A DNA stretch of 29,908 nt from an uncultured Collinsella sp. (GCA_937896835.1 CALBOJ010000063.1:1-29908); one strand, 5' to 3'. Positions 1 to 8,628 are shown, counted from the stretch's first letter. Program-made: numbers and translations. The notes: generated from the letters alone by a model not told the origin.

Positions 1-72
1 AAAAATGGGCCATGTGTCCCAGTTGTGGAGACTCGTTGAGCCGTCTGGGTATCGTGAAAGGCTGCGCACTCC

Positions 73-110
73 CCCATCATCAAAAGTGACACACGCTACC
101 AGTTGATGGG
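73..110 (+). promoter_or_regulatory. Small hairpin overlapping the ribosome binding site of the first gene
   Basis: CCCATCA (73-79) is the exact reverse complement of TGATGGG (104-110), and the right arm runs into the ribosome binding site GGGAGG (108-113) of the DUF4428 gene. In RNA the pairing would hide half of that site. It is only seven base pairs with a 24-base loop, so it may be chance. I see no convincing -35/-10 pair in bases 1-118. Confidence 0.3.
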
Positions 111-118
111 AGGCAGCC

Positions 119-856
119 ATGGGCTTCTTTGACAAGATGTTCGAGAAGAAAGAGTGCGCGATTTGCGGTACCGAGTTGGGACTTCTAGGTAAGACAAAAA
201 TCAATGAAGGCTACCTGTGCAAAGAGTGCGCCGGCAAGCTCTCCCCCTACTTTCACGACTATCGCTCCAGCACCGCGGACGATATCCGCGAGCAGCTCGC
301 CTACCGCGAGGCCAATGCCGAGCGCCTGGCGTCGTTCAACCCCACGCGCACGCTTTCTGCCGGGCGCACCAACATCATGCTCGACGAGGACGCGGGCCTG
401 CTGATCATTACCTCGCAGAGCCGCTGGCGCGACGCCAATCCCGACATCATCGAGTTCTCGCAGGTACTCGGCTGCGATATGGATATCGACGAGCATCGCA
501 CCGAAATCTATCGCGAGACCAAGGACGGCGAGCGCGAGAGCTACAACCCGCCGCGCTACGACCTGGATTACGACTTTAATCTGACCATTCACGTCAACAC
601 GCCGTACTTTACCGAGATCAACCTGCGCGTAAACGACTCCACCATCGATCAGCGCGGCTCCATCGAATACCGCGAGGCCAAGCGCCAGGCAACCGAGGTC
701 CGCGACGCGCTGGTGCAGCTGCACCAGGAGACGCGCGACAGCGTCGTTGCCGCCAAGGCCCCCAAGACTGCGGTGACCTGCCCCTTCTGCGGTGCAACCA
801 CCATTCCCGATGCCAGTGGGCGCTGCGAATACTGCGGCGGCGCCATCGGCGCATAG
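119..856 (+). CDS. DUF4428 domain protein with N- and C-terminal zinc ribbons
   Basis: A 245-residue soluble protein. The first 40 residues hold a treble-cleft-like zinc site with Cys13, Cys16, Cys34 and Cys37, followed by residues typical of DUF4428. The last 25 residues form a zinc ribbon with Cys221, Cys224, Cys236 and Cys239. The middle, about residues 65-200, is rich in charged residues and beta-prone; I do not recognise a fold there. There is no signal peptide or membrane segment. The start is supported by GGGAGG seven bases upstream. The next gene begins 24 bases after the stop, so the four plus-strand genes probably form one operon. Function is unknown. Fusion to zinc ribbons and the SPFH neighbour suggest a scaffold role in a membrane-associated stress complex, which is inference. 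Confidence 0.85.
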   Translation: MGFFDKMFEKKECAICGTELGLLGKTKINEGYLCKECAGKLSPYFHDYRSSTADDIREQLAYREANAERLASFNPTRTLSAGRTNIMLDEDAGLLIITSQSRWRDANPDIIEFSQVLGCDMDIDEHRTEIYRETKDGERESYNPPRYDLDYDFNLTIHVNTPYFTEINLRVNDSTIDQRGSIEYREAKRQATEVRDALVQLHQETRDSVVAAKAPKTAVTCPFCGATTIPDASGRCEYCGGAIGA

Positions 857-880
857 CCTCCGGCACGGAAAGGACCGATC

Positions 881-2203
881 ATGGCCTTCGAGAGCGTTAA
901 CTATCAGTGCCCTGCCTGCGGTGGCCCCCTGCATTTTGCCAGCGCCGAGCAAAAGCTCGTCTGCGACTACTGTGACTCACGCTTTGAAGTCGAAGAAGTC
1001 GAGGCCCTCTATCGCGAGCGCCAGGACAAGGCCGACGCCAAAGCCGATGCGGCAGCCGCAACGCCCAAGTCCGTCGCCGACGACGCGGTGCAGGAGCTCG
1101 CCCAAAACGCCGGCTACATCTGCTCGTCGTGCGGCGCCGAGCTCGTGTCCGACGGCACCGTCGCCGTCACCACCTGCCCGTACTGCGGTAACTCCGCCGT
1201 GGCGCCCGGCCAGCTCTCAGGCGACTTCTCGCCCGACCTGGTGATTCCGTTTAAGCTCGGGCACGACGACGTCACAGCCGCACTCAAGGAACACTACAAG
1301 GGCAAGATCTTGCTGCCCAAGAGCTTTGTCACCGGCAACCACATCGACGAGGTCCAAGGTGTCTACGTGCCGTTTTGGCTCTACGGCGCCCGCGTGGACG
1401 GCGAAGTGTACTTTGACGCGACCAACGAGACCGTGACCGAGGAATCCGACCGCACCGTCACGACCACCGACCACTACGATGCCTATCGCAAGGGCAATAT
1501 CTCGTTTAAGCGCGTGCCCGTCGACGGATCGTCCAAGATGCCCGACGGCCACATGGACGCCATCGAGCCGTTTGACTACGACGCGCTGCGTCCGTTCTCG
1601 GTCGCATATATGCCCGGCTACATCGCCAACCGTTACGACGAGGACTGCGAGACCTGCAAGGCGCGCGCCGAGCGCCGTATGGAAGAAAGCACGATCTCGG
1701 CCCTGCGCGAGACTGTCGTCGACGAATACGACGATGCCACGGTCGAAAGCAAGCAGCTCGACTACACCTGGGAAGACAGCGACTACGCCCTGTTCCCCGT
1801 CTGGATGCTCTCCACCTCGTGGAACGGCAAGAGCTACCTGTTTGCCATGAACGGCCAGACCGGCCGCTTGGTCGGCGAGCTCCCCTGCTCCAAGCCCAAG
1901 CTCGCTATTGCCTCGGTGCTGTTCTTTGTGATCGGATTTATCCTCTCCCAGATTCTCTTTATGGGTGAGAACGCCTTCGATCCGGATTACCTCGCCTTTG
2001 ATATCGAGGGCATCCTCATCAACATCGTCGCGCCGCTGATCATCGTGATTATCGGAGACGTGCTACTGGTAGGCCAGCTCAAGACGGCCAACGAGGCCAC
2101 CCACGCCGACGAGTACTGCGGCGAGCTCGACCTGACCGAGAAGCACGACACCTTCAACCACACCGAGACCACCGTTGTCATGAAAGACGACAAGGACGAC
2201 TAA
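881..2203 (+). CDS. Two-pass membrane protein with two N-terminal TFIIB-type zinc ribbons (YdjG-like)
   Basis: A 440-residue protein. Ribbon one uses Cys10, Cys13, Cys28 and Cys31; ribbon two uses Cys81, Cys84, Cys99 and Cys102. A long soluble region follows (about 110-340), with a further CETC pair near residue 255. Two hydrophobic segments lie near residues 345-366 and 378-400, then an acidic C-terminal tail. The N-terminal pattern (YxCPxCGGPLxF, then CxYC) is that of a family often labelled TFIIB-type zinc ribbon or mislabelled helicase, including Bacillus subtilis YdjG. In Bacillus, ydjFGHI encode a PspA-like protein, zinc-ribbon membrane proteins and an SPFH protein thought to act in membrane stress. 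The SPFH gene directly downstream fits that pairing. GGAAAGGA lies about seven bases before the ATG. Confidence 0.85.
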   Translation: MAFESVNYQCPACGGPLHFASAEQKLVCDYCDSRFEVEEVEALYRERQDKADAKADAAAATPKSVADDAVQELAQNAGYICSSCGAELVSDGTVAVTTCPYCGNSAVAPGQLSGDFSPDLVIPFKLGHDDVTAALKEHYKGKILLPKSFVTGNHIDEVQGVYVPFWLYGARVDGEVYFDATNETVTEESDRTVTTTDHYDAYRKGNISFKRVPVDGSSKMPDGHMDAIEPFDYDALRPFSVAYMPGYIANRYDEDCETCKARAERRMEESTISALRETVVDEYDDATVESKQLDYTWEDSDYALFPVWMLSTSWNGKSYLFAMNGQTGRLVGELPCSKPKLAIASVLFFVIGFILSQILFMGENAFDPDYLAFDIEGILINIVAPLIIVIIGDVLLVGQLKTANEATHADEYCGELDLTEKHDTFNHTETTVVMKDDKDD

Positions 2204-2251
2204 GCAATCCGACCAATACCACCCGGCCTTTGACGAGAAAGGAAGATCACC

Positions 2252-3484
2252 ATGGGACTCTTGAAAGCTGGATTGGGAGCTGCCGGCGGCGTCATGGCCG
2301 ACCAGTGGAAGGAATTTATCTACTGCGAATCGATGCCTGCTGACGTCTTGGCCTGCAAGGGCAGCAAACGCACCGGTGGCCGCAGCTCCAACACGCGCGG
2401 CGAGGACAACGTCATCTCCAACGGCTCGGTCATCGCCGTCAACGACGGCCAGGGCATGCTCGTGGTGCAAAACGGCAAGATCATCGAAGTCGCACTGGAG
2501 CCCGGTGAGTTCGTCTTCGATACCGGCAGCGAGCCGAGCGTCTTTAGCGGCAACCTGGGCGATTCCATCAAGGAGACCTTCGCCAATATCGGCAGCCGCT
2601 TTACCTTTGGCGGCGACGCGGGCAAAGACCAGCGCGTGTACTTCATCAACACCAAGGAGATCATCGGCAACAAGTACGGCACCGCCTCGCCTGTGCCCTT
2701 CCGCGTGGTCGACAACAACATTGGTCTGGACGTCGACATCTCCGTGCGATGCAACGGCGAGTATTCGTACCGCATCACCAACCCGCTGCTGTTCTACACC
2801 AACGTATGCGGCAACGTGACCGATAGCTACACGCGCGACAAGATCGACAGCCAGCTTAAGTCCGAGCTGCTCACCGCCCTGCAGCCCGCCTTCGCCAAGA
2901 TCTCGGAGATGGGCATCCGCTACAGCGCCATCCCCGGCCACACCACCGAGCTCGCCCGCGCGCTCAACGAGGTTCTCTCTGCCGACTGGCGTGACCTGCG
3001 CGGTGTCGAGATCGTGAGCTTTGGCGTCAACTCCATCGCCGCCTCGCAAGAGGACGAGCAGATGATCAAGGACCTGCAGAAAGCCGCAGTCATGCGCGAT
3101 CCCACCATGGCGGCAGCCAACATTGCCAGCGCCCAGAGCGACGCAATGCGTGCGGCAGCGGCCAACCCCAACGGCGCCATGGCCGGCTTTATGGGCATGG
3201 GCATGGCAGGCGGCATGAACGCCAGTCAACTGTTCGCCGCCGGCCAGGCACAGCAGCAGGCCGCCCCGCAACCGGCTCCGGCACCCGCTCCCGCACCGGC
3301 TCCTGCCGCTGCCCCCGCGGCCGGCACATGGACCTGCAGCTGCGGCGCCACCAACACCGGCAAGTTCTGCTCCGAGTGCGGCAGTCCCGCACCCGCCCCG
3401 GCACCGGCCAAGTGGTTCTGCCCCAACTGCGGCAGCGAAAACGGCGGCAAGTTCTGCAGCAACTGCGGAACGCCCAGGCCCTAG
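2252..3484 (+). CDS. SPFH (band 7) protein with two C-terminal zinc ribbons (YdjI-like)
   Basis: A 410-residue protein. Residues about 10-270 match the SPFH/virion-core family (MGLLKAG...QWKEFIYCESMP start, typical of YdjI). A Met/Gly-rich stretch (GFMGMGMAGGMN) comes next, then an Ala/Pro linker of repeated AP units, and two zinc ribbons (CSCG...CSECG and CPNCG...CSNCG) at the very C-terminus. SPFH proteins assemble into membrane-bound rings or microdomains. The family usually carries one ribbon; the doubled ribbon here resembles those of the two upstream proteins and may serve as a docking tag. AGGAAG lies seven bases before the ATG. It sits 48 bases after the YdjG-like gene and probably shares its transcript. 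Confidence 0.88.
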   Translation: MGLLKAGLGAAGGVMADQWKEFIYCESMPADVLACKGSKRTGGRSSNTRGEDNVISNGSVIAVNDGQGMLVVQNGKIIEVALEPGEFVFDTGSEPSVFSGNLGDSIKETFANIGSRFTFGGDAGKDQRVYFINTKEIIGNKYGTASPVPFRVVDNNIGLDVDISVRCNGEYSYRITNPLLFYTNVCGNVTDSYTRDKIDSQLKSELLTALQPAFAKISEMGIRYSAIPGHTTELARALNEVLSADWRDLRGVEIVSFGVNSIAASQEDEQMIKDLQKAAVMRDPTMAAANIASAQSDAMRAAAANPNGAMAGFMGMGMAGGMNASQLFAAGQAQQQAAPQPAPAPAPAPAPAAAPAAGTWTCSCGATNTGKFCSECGSPAPAPAPAKWFCPNCGSENGGKFCSNCGTPRP

Positions 3485-3503
3485 CCCCTCTATCTGGTAA
3501 TTG

Positions 3504-3525
3504 GCGGGGGATCCGCCACCCCCGC
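3504..3525 (+). terminator. GC hairpin between the SPFH gene and the lipoprotein gene
   Basis: GCGGGGG (3504-3510) and CCCCCGC (3519-3525) form a perfect seven-pair stem with an eight-base loop. The following bases (ATTTGCTTCT) are only moderately T-rich, so this may be a partial terminator or a processing/stability hairpin that lowers expression of the lipoprotein gene. Confidence 0.45.
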
Positions 3526-3564
3526 ATTTGCTTCTATGGGTTTCGTTCGATAAAGGAGGACACC

Positions 3565-4407
3565 ATGAAGACAACGTTCAAAAAGTCCGTACTCGCATTT
3601 CTGACATGCGTCCTTGCGCTCGCCTTTGCCCTGACGGGCTGCAGCGGCGGCGGCAAAGACCCCAAGGCTAACTTCGTCGGCAGCTGGGAACTCTCGGGTG
3701 GAACCCTGGAGGGCGAAGAACTGACCGATGAGTACATGAAGATGCTCGAGGATTGGGGTGTGCACTGCGTCCTGATTCTCGATGAGGACGGTACAGGTGC
3801 CCTCGACCTGTTCCTTGAAGTCGTCGACCTTAAATGGGAGGCAAAGGACGCCACCACCGTAACCATCACCGCCGAAGACGAGTCGCATGACATGAAGCTC
3901 AAGGACGGCAAGCTCATCCTCGAAGAGGATGATGGCAATCTTGTCTTTACCAAGTCCGACAAGGACCTGTCCGGCACGGTGAAGAAGGATCGCGAGGCGG
4001 CCGAGAAGGAAGAAGAGATCGACGAGGCCGTCGAAGACGACGACGTCCAGAAGATTGAAATCTCCCCCGCCGTCACCGTTGCCGATGACGACCTGTGCAC
4101 CATCACCATCACCGAGAAGTTCAAGGACGAGTGGGACGACATCGGTTTTGTCGTCAACATCACCAACAAGAGCGACAAGGACCTGACCTTCTACGCCCCT
4201 TCCGGCAAGACCAACGTCAACGGCACCATGAAGGAACCCTGGTTCTCGGCTCACCTGATGCCCGGCACCAACGCCACCGAGGAATTCACGTTCTCGAGCG
4301 GCGAGCTTGACAGCCTTGACGACCTGGTCAACACGACCATCGGCATCGACGCCTACCTGACCGATTCCTACGAGGACGTCGCCTCCTACAGCGCAACCAT
4401 CGCGTAG
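3565..4407 (+). CDS. Secreted lipoprotein, acidic, two-domain, unknown function
   Basis: 280 residues from the ATG at 3565, which follows AAAGGAGGACACC, an almost ideal ribosome binding site. The reading frame extends further upstream inside the SPFH gene, but the signal peptide fixes this start. Residues 1-25 are a lipoprotein signal with a basic n-region, hydrophobic core and lipobox LTGC, so Cys26 should be lipidated and the protein held on the outer face of the membrane. Residues about 36-135 look like a small lipocalin-like beta domain (GSWELSGG..., alternating beta strands) common in actinobacterial lipoproteins. An acidic coil-prone linker (EAAEKEEEIDEAVEDDD) leads to a C-terminal beta-sandwich-like domain of the DUF4352/DUF5067 type. 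The ligand is unknown. Position suggests co-expression with the zinc-ribbon cluster. Confidence 0.85.
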   Translation: MKTTFKKSVLAFLTCVLALAFALTGCSGGGKDPKANFVGSWELSGGTLEGEELTDEYMKMLEDWGVHCVLILDEDGTGALDLFLEVVDLKWEAKDATTVTITAEDESHDMKLKDGKLILEEDDGNLVFTKSDKDLSGTVKKDREAAEKEEEIDEAVEDDDVQKIEISPAVTVADDDLCTITITEKFKDEWDDIGFVVNITNKSDKDLTFYAPSGKTNVNGTMKEPWFSAHLMPGTNATEEFTFSSGELDSLDDLVNTTIGIDAYLTDSYEDVASYSATIA

Positions 4408-4458
4408 CGGTAGACCACGACAGCCGCGGATTGGCGGACACATCCGCGCACACCAGAC

Positions 4459-4497
4459 GGGACCGCAGGAGATGATCCTGCGGCCCCGCCGCTTTTA
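4459..4497 (+). terminator. Rho-independent terminator after the lipoprotein gene
   Basis: CCGCAGGA (4463-4470) pairs perfectly with TCCTGCGG (4476-4483) around GATGA, and GGG/CCC can extend the stem after one mismatch. The sequence then runs CGCCGCTTTTATG, giving a short T tract on the plus strand. It separates the converging lipoprotein and response-regulator genes. A 14-base palindrome (GAGCGCTAGCGCTC, 4512-4525) spans the response regulator stop codon and may help termination from the other side. Confidence 0.7.
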
Positions 4498-4516
4498 TGC
4501 CGGTGCGTAACGAGCG

Positions 4517-5137
4517 CTAGCGCTCCATGTTGGGAACGATGCTGCCCTCGGTCACCGCATGCACGGCCAGGCGCATGATGTTGTCGTAGCCGGTCTTGCT
4601 CAGGATCTCCGAGATGCGGCGCTTGATGGTGCCCTCGCTCATAAACAGCTCGGCCGCAATCTCGCGGCGGCTTTTACCCTCGCAGGCAAGGCGCAAGATC
4701 GACAGCTCGACATCGTCGAGGGCCGCCGTGCCCGAGAAGATGCTCTCGGGCGGATTGGGAAACGTGCAGTAACCCGCCAGCGTGGAGCGCATCACGGCGA
4801 ATAGCTCGTCGATACCGACGTTCTTGTACACAAAGCTGTCGACGCCCGCCTCGCGGGCCTGATCGACAAAGGTGATCTCGGGCATGCCTGTCATGATAAT
4901 GATGCGACACTCGGGCAGCTGCTCCTTGATGCGTGCCGCCGCCACGATGCCGTTTGAATCGTGTTCGGTGCACACGTCCATCAGTATCATGTCCGGGCGC
5001 TCCTTGAGCGCGACACCCAAGGCCTCGGAGGCATCGGCGATCGCGGCAACGACGGTCATATCGGGCAGGTCGCCAACGGAGCGCGCCAGGCTCTCGCGCA
5101 GGATGGCCTGATCTTCGACAATTAACACGCGGATCAT
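4517..5137 (-). CDS. NarL/LuxR-family response regulator
   Basis: 206 residues. The receiver domain spans about 1-120, with acidic pocket Glu8/Asp9, phosphoacceptor Asp54 in ILMDVC, Thr83 in IMTG and Lys105 in SFVYKN. A LuxR-type helix-turn-helix covers about 143-200, although the recognition-helix region (SEGTIKRRISEILSKTGYDN) differs a little from the usual SxxTVKxHxxxIxxKL pattern. It acts as a DNA-binding transcription regulator phosphorylated by the kinase encoded just upstream. Its ATG overlaps the kinase stop in ATGA, which points to translational coupling. It is the last gene of the three-gene signalling operon; no target site can be named from this window. Confidence 0.93.
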   Translation of the reverse strand: MIRVLIVEDQAILRESLARSVGDLPDMTVVAAIADASEALGVALKERPDMILMDVCTEHDSNGIVAAARIKEQLPECRIIIMTGMPEITFVDQAREAGVDSFVYKNVGIDELFAVMRSTLAGYCTFPNPPESIFSGTAALDDVELSILRLACEGKSRREIAAELFMSEGTIKRRISEILSKTGYDNIMRLAVHAVTEGSIVPNMER

Positions 5138-6633
5138 GAGTTTCTCCTTTGGGACGTGTCGTTGGCGTTAAGCGGAATGGATACCGTAAGCGTAAAGGGC
5201 GGGGTGGCGTGGACCTCTAGGCTGCCACCCAGATCTTGCGCGACATGCCTCATACCTGGGATACCCGTTCCCTCGCGATACGATACGGGGGCCGGGGACC
5301 CGTCGTTAGAAATCGTCATGTGGGCGACGGCGTCAGCATCCGTCCTCTCCTGCCACAAGCGCACACGGACCCGATGCGCCTGCGCATGCTTGGTGGCGTT
5401 GGTCGAGGCCTCGCGGATAATCTGCAAAAAGGCGGCGGCGACACGCGCGTCCTCAGGCAGCGCACCCTCAACATCGATCTGCACGCTCACCAGGCCAAAA
5501 GCATGGACGATATCGCCCAGTTGCTCTGCCGGTTCGGTGTCGCCCCCGCTGCGCAGATCGGCAGCGATTGAGCGCAGCAGCGGGTCGATCTGCTCGAGCG
5601 ACTCGTCGTCCAAGCGCCCCTCCTCCAAATAGCGATGAAGGATGGACAGGCGCTGGCCGATCACATCGTGAACGCGGGCGCGCATGCGCAGATAGGCCGC
5701 ATTGTCGGCAACTTTTTTGACTTCTTCGATCTGGGCCTGGAGCTCTTGGCCCGCAAGCTCAAGCAGGTGGTTGGCCTGCGCCAGGCGGTCATGCGCATGC
5801 GCATACTCTGTCACGTCCAGACCGATTATGCGCTCGAACGAACGGCCCGAGACCATAACGTCATCGCACACAAACAGGCGAATCTCGGCGGGAGAAACCT
5901 CGACCACCGCACGCGCCTCACCAAAGCGGTCCAGGTTGATCCGCACGCGGTTCTTACCGCCTTCGGGCATTTGCATGCTGAGCTTGCGCAGGTCGTTCCA
6001 TGTACCGCTCATATCGCCTAGGTCGGTGGGCATATGAAGCTCCACCAGGTTTTTGCGCATGCAGCGGTTCATGAGCAGTGGACGGCCCCTCGAGTCCAGA
6101 TACAGGATGCCCACGGGAATCACGTTGATGGTTTCAATCGTCGAGAACGCGGTGATGTCCTCTTGGCGGTTACGGACGTCCATCAAGAGCGCCGCGACGG
6201 AACGGAACAGGAAAAACGCACCCTCTGCGACAAGGACAACGGCCCACGCCGAGCCCATGGCAAAAACCACCGGCGGTGTAACGGCGCCAACAAGCAGCAG
6301 CTCGGCCAGCATGACAGGGCGACGATAGTGTACCATAAGCACCACGCCATAGGCAAAGATCGCGGCATTGAGCCACAGCACTCCGCCCATTGCCCTGGCG
6401 CAAACGTCAAGCGGCGCCACCAGATACGAGCCAGACGACGCGAATAAGATGAGCGCCGAAATCATCAGGTGAAGCACAAGGCTCGTCTCGTAGGCACAAA
6501 TCACCTTACGGTTATAGGACGAGTGGCGCGATGCGATGAGCGGGACGTGGATCGTCTGCAGACACGCAGTCAGGGCAAAGACAACATCGAGCGCAACGAT
6601 TTGGGGAAGGATGAGCGAAATCTGCATCGTCAC
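5134..6633 (-). CDS. Membrane sensor histidine kinase of the NarX/HisKA_3-like type
   Basis: 499 residues with GTG start. Residues 5-155 hold about five to six hydrophobic segments. A PAS-like region follows (about 160-280), starting FSTIETINVIPVGILYLDSRGR. A coiled-coil (about 281-310) leads to the dimerisation region, where VHDVIGQRLS puts the likely phosphoacceptor at His322. The ATPase domain has an N box (IREASTNATKHA, Asn412), the D box near Asp444 (ISNDG) and a G box (EGTGIPGMRHVAQDLGG, 455-470). All catalytic elements are present, so this is the active kinase of the operon. Its GTG lies in GTGA, overlapping the stop of the upstream sensor gene, and its own stop overlaps the regulator start. 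Both overlaps suggest near-equal synthesis of the three proteins. Confidence 0.9.
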   Translation of the reverse strand: MTMQISLILPQIVALDVVFALTACLQTIHVPLIASRHSSYNRKVICAYETSLVLHLMISALILFASSGSYLVAPLDVCARAMGGVLWLNAAIFAYGVVLMVHYRRPVMLAELLLVGAVTPPVVFAMGSAWAVVLVAEGAFFLFRSVAALLMDVRNRQEDITAFSTIETINVIPVGILYLDSRGRPLLMNRCMRKNLVELHMPTDLGDMSGTWNDLRKLSMQMPEGGKNRVRINLDRFGEARAVVEVSPAEIRLFVCDDVMVSGRSFERIIGLDVTEYAHAHDRLAQANHLLELAGQELQAQIEEVKKVADNAAYLRMRARVHDVIGQRLSILHRYLEEGRLDDESLEQIDPLLRSIAADLRSGGDTEPAEQLGDIVHAFGLVSVQIDVEGALPEDARVAAAFLQIIREASTNATKHAQAHRVRVRLWQERTDADAVAHMTISNDGSPAPVSYREGTGIPGMRHVAQDLGGSLEVHATPPFTLTVSIPLNANDTSQRRNS

Positions 6634-8513
6634 TCACCCGCCCTCGGCATCAAGACGATCATGCGCAGCTGGCCGGGCTCGCCCTCAAGGCGGTATGCCA
6701 CGTTGCGCCCTTGCAGAGCGCTTTCGAGCTCTTGCGCAGCGGGCGTCTGCGAAAGATCTTCATCATCGTTGGAAAATAGCGTGGCGCGCAGCTCGACACT
6801 GCACCGGTCATGGTCGCCCAAGTGATACATAAGCGCCGGATGGTCGGTGGTGTAGGCAAAAAACGCAAAGTCATACACGCAGTCGTACAGGGCGCTTACC
6901 GTACTGGCGTGCATCGGGCGTCGTATGGCGATAATCGAAGCGCAATCGACATCGATGGTGCGCAAGTCGCTTGCGAGCTCATTGGCAATGAGCTGAATGC
7001 GGTCGCGACCAAAACCGCTCTCCCCGTGCTGTGCCAACGTGAGCGACCCCTTGCGTTTGCAATAGGCGACGAGCATCTTGGCGCGCTGCAGCATGCGGTA
7101 ACGCTCGTGCGAAGATGCCTCATCGGTCAACGGCGGCAGCGAGCTCAGCAGGTCGTACATCCCTTCGAGCGCACGGGCAAGCGCTTGGTCCACGTCTTGG
7201 ACCAGCAAGGTCTCGGCCTCTTGATCTGCCAGGTGCGTCTTAAGGTCGTAGTCGGCGGCGAGCAGCTCGTTTTGACGCTGCAGTTCCATGCGACGATGTG
7301 CCAGTTCACGGTTAAGCTCGTTGAGATCCGACACGTCTTGGGCAAGCAGGGCCGATCCGCCCAGCAGTGGAAAGGCACGGTACACCACATCGGGATCGGA
7401 CGCCACAGCAAAGGCATGGGCGTGGCCGTGCTCCTGGGTCCGCAACTCCTCGCGCACGCCTACCGGCATTGGCTTTGACGCCGGCGTGGCATAGACTTCC
7501 TGCAGGTCGCGCGTTAGAACTTTGAGGTCGAGCGGCAAGGTGTCGAAGATGCCGGCGATGTCGTGATACGACGGAATGACACCACAATCGAGACAGATTT
7601 CCATCGCCACCACGCACAGGACGCAATAGACGAGCGAAAAGTTGAGCCTCCATGCCCAGGGCACGCGCAACGCATACGAGACGGCAAAGAATGCGCCACC
7701 CAGCAGTACGAGCGCCGCCGTGCCCGAGAAACGCTGGATGCGAAAGGACGAGGACCGGCCCACCAGGATAAAAAAGGCCACAAAGTTAAAGGCCGTCCAC
7801 ACTAAGACAGCGAAATAACCCCAGCCGTACGTGTAATCGTTGCTCCAGGTGTCGCTTGTACGGTCAAAGTGGAAGACCTGCTGGTGAAAATCGTTGGTGA
7901 GCACAAATCCGATAAGCAGGATGGCCACGACCCACAAGATGCTGCGATAGCGACGGCCCGCACGGTGTTGTTCCAGCCCCGCAAGGCGCAGGCCGCACAG
8001 CTGGTAGAGCAGCGGAATGAGCGTCATGGGCACGTAGTACAGGTACCACAGCACGGTGGCATAGAACGGTGTGAACGACTTGTATTTGAGGATGACCTCA
8101 ATCATCCAGAGGGCGCAGATGGTGGCGACGGCAACAAGGCGGCGGCGCAACACATAGTCCAAACAGCGCAGATAGACCGATACACCCCAGATCGAAAATA
8201 TAATTGCGGCGACAAGCAACGGGAGAGAGCTCGAGTGGACGAGCGCATCCACGACCTCTTCGGACACCTCGCTATAGGCGGGCACGGCGTTGGAAAGCTT
8301 GGGGTCGGAGGCAAACAGCGCCGGCAAGACTGCCAAAAGCATGAGGAACAGCACGGTGATGGCGCCGGCGATAGCAAAGACGCGGTGACGGTACACCTGA
8401 TGTGTTATACCAACAAGGAATCGCGGCATGGCGAAGAGCCTGCCGCCCCTGGGATCCGCCACGGGTGCGGATCGGGCGGTCGCGTGGCCGATATGTCGCT
8501 CGCGGGTACCCAT
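6630..8513 (-). CDS. Seven-TM kinase-like sensor protein lacking a canonical ATPase domain
   Basis: 627 residues from ATG 8513 (AAAGG four bases upstream). An ATG at 8429 (MPRFLVG, 599 residues) is a possible alternative, and the open frame also reaches 8582. The N-terminal half has about seven to eight hydrophobic segments resembling the 7TM region of some histidine kinases. A helical linker follows (DLNELNRELAHRRMELQRQN, coiled coil). The C-terminal third keeps features of a kinase family (RAKMLVAYCKRKGSLTL, LYDCVYDFAFFAY, and an ending like a final ATPase strand), but I find no phosphoacceptor His motif, no N-box Asn with its helix partner and no GxGxG lid. It therefore looks like a sensor pseudokinase working with the true kinase encoded by the overlapping next gene. 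The signal is unknown. Confidence 0.82.
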   Translation of the reverse strand: MGTRERHIGHATARSAPVADPRGGRLFAMPRFLVGITHQVYRHRVFAIAGAITVLFLMLLAVLPALFASDPKLSNAVPAYSEVSEEVVDALVHSSSLPLLVAAIIFSIWGVSVYLRCLDYVLRRRLVAVATICALWMIEVILKYKSFTPFYATVLWYLYYVPMTLIPLLYQLCGLRLAGLEQHRAGRRYRSILWVVAILLIGFVLTNDFHQQVFHFDRTSDTWSNDYTYGWGYFAVLVWTAFNFVAFFILVGRSSSFRIQRFSGTAALVLLGGAFFAVSYALRVPWAWRLNFSLVYCVLCVVAMEICLDCGVIPSYHDIAGIFDTLPLDLKVLTRDLQEVYATPASKPMPVGVREELRTQEHGHAHAFAVASDPDVVYRAFPLLGGSALLAQDVSDLNELNRELAHRRMELQRQNELLAADYDLKTHLADQEAETLLVQDVDQALARALEGMYDLLSSLPPLTDEASSHERYRMLQRAKMLVAYCKRKGSLTLAQHGESGFGRDRIQLIANELASDLRTIDVDCASIIAIRRPMHASTVSALYDCVYDFAFFAYTTDHPALMYHLGDHDRCSVELRATLFSNDDEDLSQTPAAQELESALQGRNVAYRLEGEPGQLRMIVLMPRAGE

Positions 8514-8599
8514 AGTGCCTTTAGTGTACCGACAGGCAGGCCCAAAAAGCGGGCCACATGTCCCAAAATCCGCCGACGGCAAAGGGTGTCCCCAGCGAC

Positions 8600-8628
8600 T
8601 AGTCGTTTAAGAACGTCCCCAATGACTA
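8600..8628. repeat. Short hairpin repeat, copy 1 (13-base loop TAAGAACGTCCCC)
   Basis: TAGTCGTT (8600-8607) pairs with AATGACTA (8621-8628) with one G/T position, around a 13-base loop. The same loop recurs at 8749-8761 with a different but still complementary stem, and in inverted orientation at 26695-26723. It lies upstream of the kinase-like sensor gene. It could belong to a REP-like family; no transposase gene is in the window. Confidence 0.6.

Noticed and set aside
2063..3574. A 503-codon minus-strand open frame opposite the SPFH gene
   Set aside because: It lies antisense to a well-supported gene with domains and a ribosome binding site. Long antisense frames are expected in GC-rich DNA, and its translation is low-complexity Gly/Ala/Val text.
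4095..4310. Frame beginning Met followed by five His inside the lipoprotein gene
   Set aside because: It is an out-of-frame reading of ACCATCACC repeats in the lipoprotein gene. It is not a tag or vector remnant.
1..8570. GGCCA-NN-TGTCCCA present at 8-21 and at 8552-8565 as a shared regulatory site
   Set aside because: Only two similar 14-base strings were seen, in unlike positions relative to genes. Chance or repeat debris explains them equally well.
8514..8582. Longer N-terminus of the kinase-like sensor beginning at 8582
   Set aside because: The extra residues are basic and low in quality, there is no ribosome binding site at 8582, and ATG 8513 has AAAGG at suitable spacing.
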